Origin: Buchananella hordeovulneris
GTDB taxonomy: Bacteria; Actinomycetota; Actinomycetes; Actinomycetales; Actinomycetaceae
Direction of reading: 5' to 3'
Assembly: GCA_030529545.1 (NCBI GenBank)
Contig: JAUMWR010000012.1
Span: forward strand, 1 to 48,747
Length of the DNA stretch: 48,747 nt
In this document: positions 30,369 through 39,756 of the stretch, piece by piece
Layout: each line of letters opens with the position of its first letter
Position numbering within the stretch: position 1 is the first letter of the stretch
The notes under the pieces: generated by a model
Told to the model about the DNA's origin: nothing
Database searches by the model: none
The model's input: the letters and a program-made list of their open reading frames with translations, nothing else
Program-made: the position numbers and the translations under genes

Positions 30369-31480
30369 GTGCCAAGCTGACCCAGGGACCGGTGCTGATC
30401 ATTGGCACCGGGCTGCTGGGGGCGTCGCTGGGCCTGGCGCTGCGCCCGGAGGTGGAGGTCTACCTGCGGGATTCCTCGCCGGCCGGGGCGGCCCTCGCCC
30501 GCGATGTGGGCGCCGGGTGCACGGACTGGGATGGCCTGCCAGCCCCGCGCCTGGTGGTGGTGGCCACCCCGCCGGACGTGGTGGCGGAGGTGGTAGCCGG
30601 CGCGCTGAGCGAGTTCCCGGCCGCCGTGGTCACCGACGTGGCCTCCATCAAGGCCGACGTGGAGACCGAGGTGCTGATGCTGGCCGGTCCAGAGGCCGCC
30701 ACCCGCTACGTGGGCTCGCACCCGATGGCCGGGCGCGAGCGCACCGGTGCGCTGGCCGCAGACGGTTCCCTGTTCCTGGGCCGGCCGTGGGTGGTGGTGC
30801 CGCACGCCGGCTCCAGCGACGCGGCCGTGAACGCGGTGCGCTCCCTGGCGGTGGACGCCGGGGGAGTGCTGCACCAGCTCAGCGCCCGGGAGCACGACGC
30901 GGCCGTGGCGCTGGTCAGCCACGTGCCGCAGGTGGTCTCCTCGCTGCTGGCGGGGCGCCTGGTAGACGCGCCTGCGGGCGCGCTGGACCTGGCGGGGCAG
31001 GGCCTGCGGGACGTCACGCGCATCGCGGCGTCCTCCGAGCGCATGTGGACCGCGATTTTGACGCAGAACTCTGCGCCGGTGCGTTCGGTGCTGGCGCAGC
31101 TGCAGGTAGAGCTGTCCGGCGTGATCGAGGCGCTGGCGGCGGCCGAGCAGGCCGGGCCGGAGGCGCCCGGGGTGCACGGCACACTCGGGGCGCTGCTGCG
31201 CGGCGGCAACGAGGGCGTGGCCCGCATCCCCGGCAAGCACGGTGGGGCAGGCACGCGCTTTGGCCGCTTGACGGTTTTGATCAGCGACGAACCGGGCCAG
31301 CTGGGCCAATTGTTCACCGACGCGGGAGAGGCCGGCATCTCTATTGAGGACGTGACTATTGAACACGCCCGCGGCAAGAGGATGGGCATGGTGGAGCTCT
31401 CCGTGTTGCCGGCGCAGTTGTCCCACTTGTCCAATGAGTTGACGCGCCGTGGTTGGCGCATCGTGGAGAGCGAGATTTAG
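30365..31480 (+). CDS. tyrA: Prephenate dehydrogenase
   Basis: NAD(P)-dependent oxidative decarboxylation of prephenate to 4-hydroxyphenylpyruvate in tyrosine synthesis; 371 residues. The N-terminal Rossmann motif is VLIIGTGLLGASLGLAL. VTDVASIKADVE, SHPMAGRERTG with its substrate histidine, and the helical dimerisation part follow. The C-terminal 70 residues (TVLISDEPGQLGQLFTDAGE onward) form an ACT domain, suggesting feedback regulation by an amino acid. Start GTG overlaps the rluB stop by four bases, so it is translationally coupled. cmk follows nine bases later. Confidence 0.94.
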   Translation: MSAKLTQGPVLIIGTGLLGASLGLALRPEVEVYLRDSSPAGAALARDVGAGCTDWDGLPAPRLVVVATPPDVVAEVVAGALSEFPAAVVTDVASIKADVETEVLMLAGPEAATRYVGSHPMAGRERTGALAADGSLFLGRPWVVVPHAGSSDAAVNAVRSLAVDAGGVLHQLSAREHDAAVALVSHVPQVVSSLLAGRLVDAPAGALDLAGQGLRDVTRIAASSERMWTAILTQNSAPVRSVLAQLQVELSGVIEALAAAEQAGPEAPGVHGTLGALLRGGNEGVARIPGKHGGAGTRFGRLTVLISDEPGQLGQLFTDAGEAGISIEDVTIEHARGKRMGMVELSVLPAQLSHLSNELTRRGWRIVESEI

Positions 31481-31489
31481 GGGGTCGTT

Positions 31490-32338
31490 ATGGGCAGCGA
31501 GATTCCTAGCGTGGGTGAGTTGTTTGCCCCGCCGGCGGGCGCGCCGCTGGTGGCAATAGACGGGCCGAGTGGCGTGGGCAAGTCCACCGCCGCGCGCGGC
31601 CTGGCGCGCCACCTAGGCGCGCGCTACCTGGACACGGGCGCCATGTTCCGCGCCGTTGCGTGGTGGTGCCAGGCCAGCGGCGTCGATTTGGACGACGCTC
31701 CCGCCGTCGCCGCCGTTGCTGCGGCCACCCCCTTGGAGATGGGGCAGGACCCCGCCGCCCCCTACGTGCGCGTGGACGGCAAGGACGTTTCCGCCGCGAT
31801 CCGGGACAACCAGATCTCCACGGTGGTCTCCAAGGTGGCCACCAACCTGGAGGTGCGCGCTCACCTGGCGGCCCTGCAGCGTTCGCTGATCGAGGCGGCC
31901 GTGGCCAGTGGCCAGGGCATCGTGGCCGAGGGCCGGGACATCACCACCAAGATCGCGGCTGACGCGCCAGTGCGTATCCTGCTAGTGGCCAACCCGGAGG
32001 CCCGCCTGGAGCGCCGCGCCCTGGAGGTGCTCGGCGCTGCCGGGCAAAGCGAGCGCGAGGCCATCCGGGACGCCGTGGTGCGCCGCGACGCCGACGACTC
32101 CACGGTCTCCAATTTCTCCACCGCCGCCGACGGCGTGGTGACGTTGGACAACTCCACCTTCGTGCCGGCCCAGACGCTGGCGGCGGTAATCGACATCACC
32201 GCGGACGTCTATCCGCGTTTTGCCCGCCCCCCAATAGGAAGGGGCCGCGTTCTTGGGGCGTGGGCGGCAACGTCGTCCACCCCGGCGCCACCAGGTGGCC
32301 CGCAACCATTGACTTTGCAAGAATTGAGCTATGACTGA
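31490..32338 (+). CDS. cmk: Cytidylate kinase with C-terminal tail
   Basis: Phosphorylates CMP and dCMP. The P-loop is [17 protein letters not shown] (about residues 24-40), followed by [24 protein letters not shown] and the Arg-rich [12 protein letters not shown]. The conserved kinase ends near VYPRF, about residue 244. The last 38 residues, rich in Pro, Gly, Ala and Ser, are not part of the family and are partly encoded by copy E of the 17-bp motif. The ATG has a GGGGG Shine-Dalgarno sequence close to the tyrA stop. The gene overlaps the der start by eight bases. Confidence 0.93.
   Translation: MGSEIPSVGELFAPPAGAPLVAIDGPSGVGKSTAARGLARHLGARYLDTGAMFRAVAWWCQASGVDLDDAPAVAAVAAATPLEMGQDPAAPYVRVDGKDVSAAIRDNQISTVVSKVATNLEVRAHLAALQRSLIEAAVASGQGIVAEGRDITTKIAADAPVRILLVANPEARLERRALEVLGAAGQSEREAIRDAVVRRDADDSTVSNFSTAADGVVTLDNSTFVPAQTLAAVIDITADVYPRFARPPIGRGRVLGAWAATSSTPAPPGGPQPLTLQELSYD
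32263..32279 (-). repeat. 17-bp motif, copy E, inside the cmk tail
   Basis: The minus strand reads TGGACGACGTTGCCGCC, a perfect match. It encodes the AATSS part of the nonconserved C-terminal tail of Cmk. The flanking sequence GGCGGCAACGTCGTCCACCC is shared with the copy in xerD on the other strand. Confidence 0.6.
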
Positions 32339-33893
32339 GAACTTTGCAGGCGAGAGCGCCTTCGACGAGCTGGACGACGCCGCAATCGAGCTGTCCGCTC
32401 AGGACCTCGACGTGCTGGGGGCTGGCGCGCACGCCCCCGAGCTGGACGACGCCGAGGACGCCCAGCGGGCCGAGGCGCTGCTGGCGGGCCTGCAAGAGTT
32501 CGACCTGGACGACGAGGACCTGGCGCTGCTGCGCGGCGAGGAAATCTGGGACGAGGACGAAGACGAGGAGGGTGCGCCGCCGGTGCTGGCCGTGGTGGGC
32601 CGTCCGAACGTCGGCAAGTCCACGTTCGTCAACCGCGTGCTTGGCAGGCGCGAGGCCGTGGTGCAGGACACCCCGGGCGTGACCCGCGACCGCGTCTCCT
32701 ACCCGGCCGAGTGGGCCGGCCGCAAGTTCACCCTGGTGGATACCGGCGGGTGGGAGATGGACGTGGCCGGCCTGGACAAGGCGGTTGCCGACCAGTCCGA
32801 GATCGCCATCGAGATGGCCGACGCCGTGCTCTTCGTCGTGGATGCCACGGTGGGCATCACCGACACCGACGAGCGCGTGGTCAAGCTGCTGAGGAAGGCC
32901 GGCAAGCCGGTGATCCTGGCCGCCAACAAGGTTGACTCCGCCTCACAGGAGGCCGACGCCTACGCGCTGTGGAACCTGGGGCTGGGGGAGCCCTACCCGG
33001 TCTCCGCGCTGCACGGCCGCGGCGCCGGCGACGTGTTGGACGCCGTGGTGGCCGCGCTGCCCGAGGTCAGCCAGGTGGCCAAGCCCCGCCCCAAGGGCGG
33101 CCCGCGCCGCATCGCCCTGGTGGGGCGTCCCAACGTCGGCAAGTCCTCCCTGCTCAACTCGCTGGCCGGCTCCAACCGCGTGGTGGTAGATCCGACCGCC
33201 GGCACGACCCGCGACCCCGTGGACGAGCTGATCGAGCTCGATGGCCGCCAGTGGCTGTTCGTGGACACCGCCGGCATCCGCCGCCGCGTCCACCAGACCT
33301 ACGGGGCGGACTTCTACGCCTCCCTGCGCACCCAGACCGCGCTGGAGAACGCCGAGGCCGCGCTGGTGCTGATCGACGCCTCCGAGCCGATGACGGAGCA
33401 GGACGTGCGCGTGATCCAGCAGGCCGTGGACGCCGGCCGTGCGATCGTCGTGGTCAACAACAAGTGGGACCTGGTGGACGAGGAGCGCCAACACCTGCTC
33501 AAGCGCGAGCAGGAGCGAGACCTGGTGCAGCTGGAGTGGGCGCCGCGCATCAACCTGTCCGCCAAGACCGGCTGGCACACCAACCGCATCGTGCGCGCGC
33601 TGGACGCTGCCCTGGAGGGCTGGGGCACCCGCGTTCCCACCGGGCGCCTGAACTCTTTCCTGGGCGAGCTTGCCGCAGCCCACCCGCACCCGGTGCGCGG
33701 CGGTAAGCAGCCCCGCATCCTCTTTGGCACCCAGGCGCACGTTGCCCCGCCTCGGTTTGCGCTGTTCACCACGGGCTTCCTGGACCCGGCCTACCGCCGG
33801 TTCATTGAGCGCCGTCTGCGGGAGACCTTCGGTTTTGTGGGCACTCCCATCACCATCTCGGTGCGGGTGAGGGAGAAGCGCAAGCGCAAGTAG
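32331..33893 (+). CDS. der: Ribosome biogenesis GTPase Der (EngA)
   Basis: Double GTPase needed for 50S maturation, 520 residues. An acidic N-terminal extension of about 80 residues (rich in Asp/Glu, e.g. DEDEDEEG) precedes the first G domain. G domain 1 has [28 protein letters not shown] and NKVD. G domain 2 has [32 protein letters not shown] and NKWD. The C-terminal KH-like domain ends with the basic tail REKRKRK. The ATG lies within the end of cmk and seven bases after AAGAAT (32319-32324), a possible -10 for a leaderless transcript. A strong terminator follows. Confidence 0.96.
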   Translation: MTENFAGESAFDELDDAAIELSAQDLDVLGAGAHAPELDDAEDAQRAEALLAGLQEFDLDDEDLALLRGEEIWDEDEDEEGAPPVLAVVGRPNVGKSTFVNRVLGRREAVVQDTPGVTRDRVSYPAEWAGRKFTLVDTGGWEMDVAGLDKAVADQSEIAIEMADAVLFVVDATVGITDTDERVVKLLRKAGKPVILAANKVDSASQEADAYALWNLGLGEPYPVSALHGRGAGDVLDAVVAALPEVSQVAKPRPKGGPRRIALVGRPNVGKSSLLNSLAGSNRVVVDPTAGTTRDPVDELIELDGRQWLFVDTAGIRRRVHQTYGADFYASLRTQTALENAEAALVLIDASEPMTEQDVRVIQQAVDAGRAIVVVNNKWDLVDEERQHLLKREQERDLVQLEWAPRINLSAKTGWHTNRIVRALDAALEGWGTRVPTGRLNSFLGELAAAHPHPVRGGKQPRILFGTQAHVAPPRFALFTTGFLDPAYRRFIERRLRETFGFVGTPITISVRVREKRKRK

Positions 33894-33903
33894 TCACCCG
33901 GAT

Positions 33904-33951
33904 GGTGTGGGGGTGCGGGGCGAACGGGCCCTGCACCCCCACACCAGTTTT
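33904..33951 (+). terminator. Terminator after der
   Basis: Perfect 13-bp stem GGTGTGGGGGTGC/GCACCCCCACACC with a further GGG/CCC in the loop region, followed by AGTTTT. It closes the rluB-tyrA-cmk-der cluster and marks the border to the CWB2 block. Confidence 0.88.
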
Positions 33952-34059
33952 GGGTGTCCGTTGGCCTGCGCGGACGCCCCGATTAGGTGTAAGCTGGGTC
34001 ACCCTTGGGTGGTGCGCGTCGTGCCACAGATTATCCCCGGGAAGGCAAAGGAAACTGCG

Positions 34060-35262
34060 ATGATCCCTGTTGCAAGTAGGCTCACCGCCTGGCGGGCAGC
34101 GCTGACTCTGCTGGTTGCGGCCGCGTTGGTTTGCAGTGCCCCCTGGGCGGCTTCCGCGCACGGTACGCCCGCAGCTCCACCGGGAGAGGTAGTCCAGGGA
34201 CCGAGCGCCGGCAACATCGCGTGGGCTAGCGCCGATACCACCATGCCACCGGCAGCGGGGCGGGAGGAAGACGAGGACGGCGATGCCGTGCCGATTCGCG
34301 AGGAGGTCCAGGCACCTGCCCGCTCCGGACTGACGGAGCCGCAGTACCTGCGTACGCGCATCGAGCGGCTGCACGGTGCCGACCGGTACCAGACCGCCAA
34401 CCGGATCTATTTTGCGGGCAATTGGAGTGATGACGGCCTGGTGATTGCCAGTGGGGAGAACTTTGCTGACGCCCTGGCCGCCACTCCGTTCGCGGCGGCT
34501 CGCAACATGCCGATCGTGCTGGTGGCAAAGGGCAGGATCCCTCCCGCCACTGACCAGGTGTTGCGCGCCGCCTACGAGCGCGGCGTGCGCACCGTGTACC
34601 TGGTGGGCGGTACTAGCGTGATGACCGCCCCGCTGCGGGCACAGATCAGGTCATACGGTTTTGCTATCGCCCAGCACTTTGGTGGCGCGGATCGCAATGT
34701 GACCGCCGAGGGTCTGGCCTACGCCACCACCGAGATCTACCAGCAACAGGACACCAAGCTGGAGACGATCTTCCTGGTGGATGGCACCAACTTTGCCGAC
34801 GCCTTGGCAGCCGGCCCAGCTGCGGCCGAGCGCCGGGGCGTGATTCTCCTGACCAGCGGCACCACGGTCCCGCCTGCCACCTGGCACGCCTTGAGTAAGT
34901 TGCGCGCAGAACGACACGTGATCGGGGGCGCGCCGGCGGCCGCCCTAAAGCACGACGCCGACGTCATAGTGGCCGGCGCCGATCGCTACGAAACTGCGGT
35001 GCAAGTGGCCCGTGTCTACCTGCCAGACGCTAACAGCGTGTATCTGGCCAGCGGGCAGAGTTTTCCCGACGCATTGGCCGGTGGGGCGCTTGCTGCCGGA
35101 CGCTCAGCCACGCTGCTTCTCACCCCACCCAACCGTCTTCCCGGGGTAGTGGAGAGCTACCTGCCGCCCAGGAAGTTCACCGATCTGACCGTGCTGGGTG
35201 GCACCAGTTCCGTCACCGCCACTCTCTTCAACCACCTGCTCAACACGGTCGGCGCCCCCTAG
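34060..35262 (+). CDS. Secreted three-repeat CWB2 cell-wall-binding protein 1
   Basis: 400 residues. A Sec signal peptide (about residues 1-33, cleavage after ASA) and an acidic linker to about residue 100 precede three cell-wall-binding type 2 repeats starting at about 103 (ERLHGADRYQTA), 206 (HFGGADRNVTA) and 304 (IVAGADRYETA). Each has the partner motifs FADALAA and a VVGG-like strand. Repeat 2 has Asn instead of the consensus Tyr. In clostridial proteins three CWB2 repeats form one pseudo-threefold unit that binds anionic wall polymers. Here no catalytic or adhesive domain follows, so the protein is essentially only the wall-binding unit. ATG with AAAGGAA upstream; a longer reading frame lacks a signal peptide. 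Confidence 0.88.
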   Translation: MIPVASRLTAWRAALTLLVAAALVCSAPWAASAHGTPAAPPGEVVQGPSAGNIAWASADTTMPPAAGREEDEDGDAVPIREEVQAPARSGLTEPQYLRTRIERLHGADRYQTANRIYFAGNWSDDGLVIASGENFADALAATPFAAARNMPIVLVAKGRIPPATDQVLRAAYERGVRTVYLVGGTSVMTAPLRAQIRSYGFAIAQHFGGADRNVTAEGLAYATTEIYQQQDTKLETIFLVDGTNFADALAAGPAAAERRGVILLTSGTTVPPATWHALSKLRAERHVIGGAPAAALKHDADVIVAGADRYETAVQVARVYLPDANSVYLASGQSFPDALAGGALAAGRSATLLLTPPNRLPGVVESYLPPRKFTDLTVLGGTSSVTATLFNHLLNTVGAP

Positions 35263-35278
35263 CTACCAGCGCCGTTTC
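35250..35278 (+). terminator. Weak hairpin at the end of CWB2 gene 1
   Basis: CGGCGC (35250-35255) with GCGCCG (35269-35274) followed by TTTCTG, spanning the stop codon. Short stem, so only tentative. Confidence 0.3.
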
Positions 35279-35306
35279 TGTCCGGCCCATCGGAAAGGAA
35301 GCGCAC

Positions 35307-35588
35307 ATGAAGACGCGAGAGTAGTGACTTTGCCGCATAGCCACCATGATCGGGGCACTCGCTCTTTCCCTGGCTGCCCCAACGTTGGCCGCCCGCCTGC
35401 ACAGCTCCGCGCGCCTGGCTAAGAGCAACGGCGTGCCGGCGCCGCTGCTCAACTCAGTGCGCGACACCGAGCGAGCCACAGAACTGTTCGTACTGACCGG
35501 GCTTGGCTCAGTAAACAGCTACGCCGAGAGGAGGCTGGGAGAGGCCCTGCAGCCCTCAACGGGCCAGTCTGCCTTTGGGGTGAGCTAG
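35307..35588 (+). pseudogene. Relic of a small secreted-protein gene
   Basis: An ATG with a good Shine-Dalgarno sequence (GGAAAGGAAG) starts MKTRE and is ended at once by TAG TGA. The same frame then continues openly from 35328 to the stop at 35588, including a hydrophobic stretch MIGALALSLAAPTLAA like the core of a signal peptide, then about 60 residues without recognisable domain. Either it is a decayed gene or a short protein starting at the inner ATG 35346, which has no Shine-Dalgarno sequence. I favour decay. The rest of 35263-35738 holds an inverted repeat GCGCCGCA/TGCGGCGC (35633-35677) ahead of the next gene. Confidence 0.4.
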
Positions 35589-35738
35589 CAGCGAGGTCGG
35601 TCCCTCGTCTTGGTTCCCCACCGCTGTTACAGGCGCCGCACAGCTCACGCCCAAAAACGGGTAACCATCTGCGGCGCTTGTGCCCACCTTTGCCTCCACA
35701 GCAGAACGCGACTAATCCTCCTTTGAAAGGTCAGTGAC

Positions 35739-36779
35739 ATGACAATCATGCGAAGCAGGAATCGGGCGGTGGCGGCCGTCTGTGGGCTGTTGGCTGCCTG
35801 CGCCTTCATGCTCCAGGGCCCGGCTCAGCCGGCAAGCGCAACCGACAGCGAGGTTCCCCAGCACGTCTCCGTCTCGGTAGAGCGCCTAGCTGGCGATTCG
35901 CGTTACACCACCTCGAAGGCGGTATACGACTCGCGCGCCTGGGGTAACGAGTCGGTGGTACTGGCCTCTGGGGAGGCGCCGTGGGACGCACTGGCAGCCA
36001 CGCCGCTGGCCGCCGCGCTCGAGGCCCCCGTGGTACTCACCCCGTCCAGCGGCCTTCACCCGGCCACCCGTGCCGTGCTACGCAACGCCCGCACCCTGGG
36101 AGTAAATCGCGTCATCCTGGCTGGGGGAGCGGCCTCCCTCAGTCCGCGCGTGGAGGCGGAAGTCAGGCAGCTGGGATTTGGGCAGGTGGTGCGCCACTAC
36201 GGCAGTGACCGCTACGAGACCGCGCACGTGCTGGCCTACCACACGCGGGCGGAGTACTTGAGCCAGGGCAAAGAATTCAACGCCATCTTTTTTGTGGACG
36301 GAACCTCGGTCCCCGACGCGCTGGCCACCGGCCCAGCCGCCGCTGCGGAGAACGGCGCGATCCTGCTCACCGAGGGACGTTGGCTACGCCCCGACATTCT
36401 GGGCCAGGCCCAAAGCTACGACGTACCCATGTACGCCGTGGGTGGCGCGGCCGTTGCGGCTCTGCGGGGGGTGCACGTGGGCAAACTGATGGGCGTGGAT
36501 CGCTACGACACCGCCGTGCAGGTGGCCCGCGCCTATGTCACCACTACTCGCCAGGTGGTAATCGCCAGTGGTGAGGACTTCCCAGACGCTCTCTCCGGCG
36601 GCGCGATGGCGGCCTACATGAATGGCGCCCTGGTGTTGACCAAGCCCAACCAGGTACCGCCACGCCTGCTCGACTACCTGACACCAGGCCGGTTTGACAT
36701 TGTGCTAGTTATCGGTGGGCATCGTTCAGTTTCAGGCTCCACCCTCGCCCGCATTAGCCAAGCGGTCAACGGTAACTAA
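35739..36779 (+). CDS. Secreted three-repeat CWB2 protein 2
   Basis: 346 residues: signal peptide to about residue 34 (PASA), almost no linker, then CWB2 repeats beginning at about 48 (ERLAGDSRYTT), 152 (RHYGSDRYETA) and 249 (KLMGVDRYDTA). The companion motifs are WDALAATPLA, VPDALATGPA and FPDALSGGAMA. No other domain is present. The ATG at 35739 has GAAAGG upstream; a second ATG nine bases later is possible. Its order and orientation are the same as its neighbours, but intergenic gaps of 300-480 bases suggest separate promoters rather than one operon. Confidence 0.87.
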   Translation: MTIMRSRNRAVAAVCGLLAACAFMLQGPAQPASATDSEVPQHVSVSVERLAGDSRYTTSKAVYDSRAWGNESVVLASGEAPWDALAATPLAAALEAPVVLTPSSGLHPATRAVLRNARTLGVNRVILAGGAASLSPRVEAEVRQLGFGQVVRHYGSDRYETAHVLAYHTRAEYLSQGKEFNAIFFVDGTSVPDALATGPAAAAENGAILLTEGRWLRPDILGQAQSYDVPMYAVGGAAVAALRGVHVGKLMGVDRYDTAVQVARAYVTTTRQVVIASGEDFPDALSGGAMAAYMNGALVLTKPNQVPPRLLDYLTPGRFDIVLVIGGHRSVSGSTLARISQAVNGN

Positions 36780-37078
36780 GGCCAGTTGCCCAGACCGGCG
36801 GCGAACCGGGAAAACACGGGAGTGAAAGCCCTCCCGGCAAATGATCCCCGCTGCGAGAGGAAGCCGCGCTCAAGCAAGACACCCCTGGTTGACGTATTCC
36901 TGCTTACCCCAACTCTCCATCCTGGGTACTGACAGTTAGCCGACCCGTGGCGGGCCTTCGGCACAGTCAGGAACGCGCATTAGTTCCCCTCGCCCCATGT
37001 TAATGTGTGTTGCGACACTTTCGAGGGGGGTGTTGGCTCTTCGCTGCTTCGCACCCACCTGCTAGAAGAGGAGCAATT

Positions 37079-38176
37079 GTGCGCAAAATGAAACTTACTC
37101 AGCGCGCTGGCCGCGCACTGGCCGCTCTAGCAGTTGCGGTCTCTTTTACCGCAGCCGTCCCAGCTCTGGCCATTTCTACACCTGCCGCAATAGATGGTGA
37201 CGAAGCCTCACCCATGGTTGATCCCTCCCCACCCGGCACGCCTGCCGAAACGGTATCCCCGCAGTCGGTCTCTACCCACTTGATGCGTCTAGCTGGCCCT
37301 AACCGCTACGCCACCGCCGGGGCGGTGTACAAATCGCAAGATTCCTGGGACCCCGGCCTGTACGTGACATCGGGGAAGAGCTACGCCGACGCACTGTCCG
37401 CCACCCCCCTGGCGGGTCTAGAGGGTGTCCCGTTCTTGCTCACCGATCCCCACCATCTCAGCCCAGAAACCAAAAGCCTCCTTACACAGGCATTTTTGGA
37501 CGGTGTGCGGGCGGTTGGCGTCATTGGCGGTACGAATACAGTAAGCGCGGAAGTGGAAGCAGAGATCGCGGCCATCGGCTTTGATAGAGTCGTTCGTCTT
37601 GCGGGCAAAGACCGTTATGAGACCGCCGTGCTAGTGGCCGAGTATGTGCAAATCACACTGGCCGCCAGCTTCACCGGCGCGTTCGTTGTGGACGGAACCA
37701 ACTTTGCCGACGCGCTCGCAGCAGGGCCCGCCGCTTTCGCCGCTGGCGCAACCATCATCCTCACCAACGGTCCTACTCTGCCGCCTGCATCTAGGCGTGC
37801 CCTTGAGTCCTTTAATGACGGGGAGATAGTTGCAGTCGGGGGCGCAGCCAAAAGAGCAACGGAGGGCTTGTACACCCAGCAGGTGGTGGGCAAGGACCGT
37901 TACCACACCGCGTTGGCGCTTGCGCGGGCTTTCCCGTCGGAGAACCCGGAGCTCGTTATTGCCAGTGGGGAGGACTTCCCCGACGCGCTTGCAGCCGGGG
38001 CGTTAGCCACTCGTATTGGCGCATCTTTGCTGTTGACACCGGCCAACTACCGGCACGAGGCCACCTTTACGCCACTTGTGCCGCGACGCTACGAGCGCGT
38101 CTATGTGGTGGGTGGCGAGCGGGCGGTCAACGCTTCGGTCTACCGCCTCATGCATGCCGCACTGGGAGCTTTCTAG
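37079..38176 (+). CDS. Secreted three-repeat CWB2 protein 3
   Basis: 365 residues from the GTG at 37079 (GAGGAG five bases upstream; ATG at 37088 is the alternative). Signal peptide to about residue 31-36 (PALA), a Pro/Ser/Asp linker, and CWB2 repeats starting at about 69 (MRLAGPNRYATA), 172 (VRLAGKDRYETA) and 268 (QVVGKDRYHTA). Companion motifs YADALSATPLA, FADALAAGPA and FPDALAAGALA are complete. It has the best consensus match among the five. Its base composition is somewhat less GC-rich at third positions than the metabolic genes. The 299 bases upstream contain the putative shared CWB2 promoter element at 36993-37020. Confidence 0.87.
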   Translation: MRKMKLTQRAGRALAALAVAVSFTAAVPALAISTPAAIDGDEASPMVDPSPPGTPAETVSPQSVSTHLMRLAGPNRYATAGAVYKSQDSWDPGLYVTSGKSYADALSATPLAGLEGVPFLLTDPHHLSPETKSLLTQAFLDGVRAVGVIGGTNTVSAEVEAEIAAIGFDRVVRLAGKDRYETAVLVAEYVQITLAASFTGAFVVDGTNFADALAAGPAAFAAGATIILTNGPTLPPASRRALESFNDGEIVAVGGAAKRATEGLYTQQVVGKDRYHTALALARAFPSENPELVIASGEDFPDALAAGALATRIGASLLLTPANYRHEATFTPLVPRRYERVYVVGGERAVNASVYRLMHAALGAF

Positions 38177-38302
38177 CTTCCACGCGCTAGCAGCCGGCGA
38201 CCATCGACCAAGACATGCGGATCGGCAATTCTCAACTGTCTCTGTATCGATGGCGCTACGTGCAGGGAAGGTGGCATCGCCCCAGCAGGGGGAGAACGAA
38301 AG

Positions 38303-38791
38303 ATGAAACTCGACGCAGTGCGCCTATGCGCAGGCATCCTGGGTGCGACTCTGCTGGCAGCAGCGCTCTGTTGGACCGGCGCCGTGGCAGTCGCCCAGCC
38401 GCTGCCGGCCAACCCGGTGGAGGACCCGCTCCCGCCGCCTTCGGATGCGCCTAAGGACGATCGCGGGGTGGGCTCCCCCCAGGCTGGTGCCATGTTCAAG
38501 CGCTTGGAAGGGCTGAACCGCTATGCCACCGCCAAGCAGATTTCCATGGAGATGAGCGACTTCAAGGTGGTGGCCCTTGCCAGCGGGGAGTCCTCCCCGG
38601 ATGCCCTTGCCGGGGCGGCGTTGGCCGCGACTCTGGAGGGCAGCGTGCTCCTCACGTGCCCCAAGGAAGTCCCGCCCCCGTTGGCGTCCTTCGTCAGCCC
38701 GGGCCTATGGCAGACCATTTGGATCTGCGGTGGACGCAACTCGGTAGGCGAGGGGGTGTACGCCTCGCTCTACCAGCTGGCTAACCCCTAG
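38303..38791 (+). CDS. Secreted single-repeat CWB2 protein 4
   Basis: Only 162 residues: signal peptide (about 1-31), a Pro/Asp/Lys linker and one CWB2 repeat from about residue 67 (KRLEGLNRYATA) through SPDALAGAALAA to ICGGRNSVG. As CWB2 works as a threefold unit, one repeat alone would have to self-associate or join another protein. The gene has a strong Shine-Dalgarno sequence (GGGGGAGAACGAAAG), an intact signal peptide and no internal stops, so it looks functional rather than a truncated end. It follows CWB2 gene 3 by 126 bases and could be cotranscribed with it. Confidence 0.8.
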   Translation: MKLDAVRLCAGILGATLLAAALCWTGAVAVAQPLPANPVEDPLPPPSDAPKDDRGVGSPQAGAMFKRLEGLNRYATAKQISMEMSDFKVVALASGESSPDALAGAALAATLEGSVLLTCPKEVPPPLASFVSPGLWQTIWICGGRNSVGEGVYASLYQLANP

Positions 38792-38847
38792 GCTAGGTTC
38801 GACTAGCAGGCGCCTGGCAACGTGGCGGGCGCCGGGAAGGGGCGGGC

Positions 38848-39756
38848 GTGCGCAACGTCGTACTACATGGACCGGAAGAAGCAATCGAAGTACCCAACAT
38901 CGCCGTTGGTTGCATGCGAATTGCCGAGTTGGACGACGCTGGCCGCCGCGCCTTCGTCACGGGCGCGCTGGGGAGCGGCCTGACCTTCTTTGACCACGCC
39001 GACATCTACGGCGGTGCCCGCCACGTGTGCGAGGAGCTGTTTGGCGCCATCGGGGTGGAGCGGGAGGCCATCCAGCTGCAAACCAAGACGGGCATTCGCC
39101 CGGGTTTCTACGACTCCTCCTATGAGCACATCGTCCGCAGCGTCGAGGAGTCCCTGGTGGCGCTGCGCACCGACTACGTCGACGTGCTGCTCATTCACCG
39201 GCCCGACGTGCTGGCCGACCCGCTGGAGATCGAGCGCGCGTTCGAGGATCTCTACGCGGCCGGCAAGGTACGCGCCTTTGGCGTGTCCAACCACAGCGCC
39301 CGCCAGATGCGCACGCTTAACGCCAAGTGGGTGGCGACGAACCAGGTGAAGTTCTCGCTTGCGCACCCGGCGCTTGTCGCCTCGCAGCTCACCGTCAACA
39401 TGCTCTCCACCGAGCTTTCGCCGTCGCGCGATGCCGGCCTGTTGGAGGCGGCGCGAGAGGACGGCGTGGTGCTGCAGGCGTACTCGCCCTACCTGGACCG
39501 CGAGTGGACCACCTTCATGGGGGACCGCGAGAACTGGGGGCCGCTCAACGACGCGATCGCGCAGATCGCGGGCGAGTACGGAGTGGAGCCTGAGGCCATC
39601 CCGGCGGCGTGGATTTTGCGCGTGGGCGGCATGCAGGTGGTCACCGGCACCACCAAGCTGGAGCGGCTGCGCGCGATCGCGGCAGCAAGCGAGCTCGACC
39701 TGAGCCGCGAGCACTTCTATGAGCTGTACCGAGCCGGGGGACACGTACTGCCATGA
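38848..39756 (+). CDS. Aldo/keto reductase (YdhF type)
   Basis: NADPH-dependent carbonyl reductase of 302 residues, a TIM barrel. The catalytic tetrad is visible: Asp49 and Tyr54 in FDHADIYGG, Lys80 in LQTKTG and His117 in LLIHRPD. GVSNHSARQM and NQVKFSLAHP are the conserved ring-face motifs. It is close to the YdhF branch, whose substrates are unknown. GTG start with a purine-rich stretch (GGGAAGGGGCGGGC) upstream. It interrupts the CWB2 series and its stop overlaps the start of a small broken membrane protein gene. Confidence 0.92.
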   Translation: MRNVVLHGPEEAIEVPNIAVGCMRIAELDDAGRRAFVTGALGSGLTFFDHADIYGGARHVCEELFGAIGVEREAIQLQTKTGIRPGFYDSSYEHIVRSVEESLVALRTDYVDVLLIHRPDVLADPLEIERAFEDLYAAGKVRAFGVSNHSARQMRTLNAKWVATNQVKFSLAHPALVASQLTVNMLSTELSPSRDAGLLEAAREDGVVLQAYSPYLDREWTTFMGDRENWGPLNDAIAQIAGEYGVEPEAIPAAWILRVGGMQVVTGTTKLERLRAIAAASELDLSREHFYELYRAGGHVLP

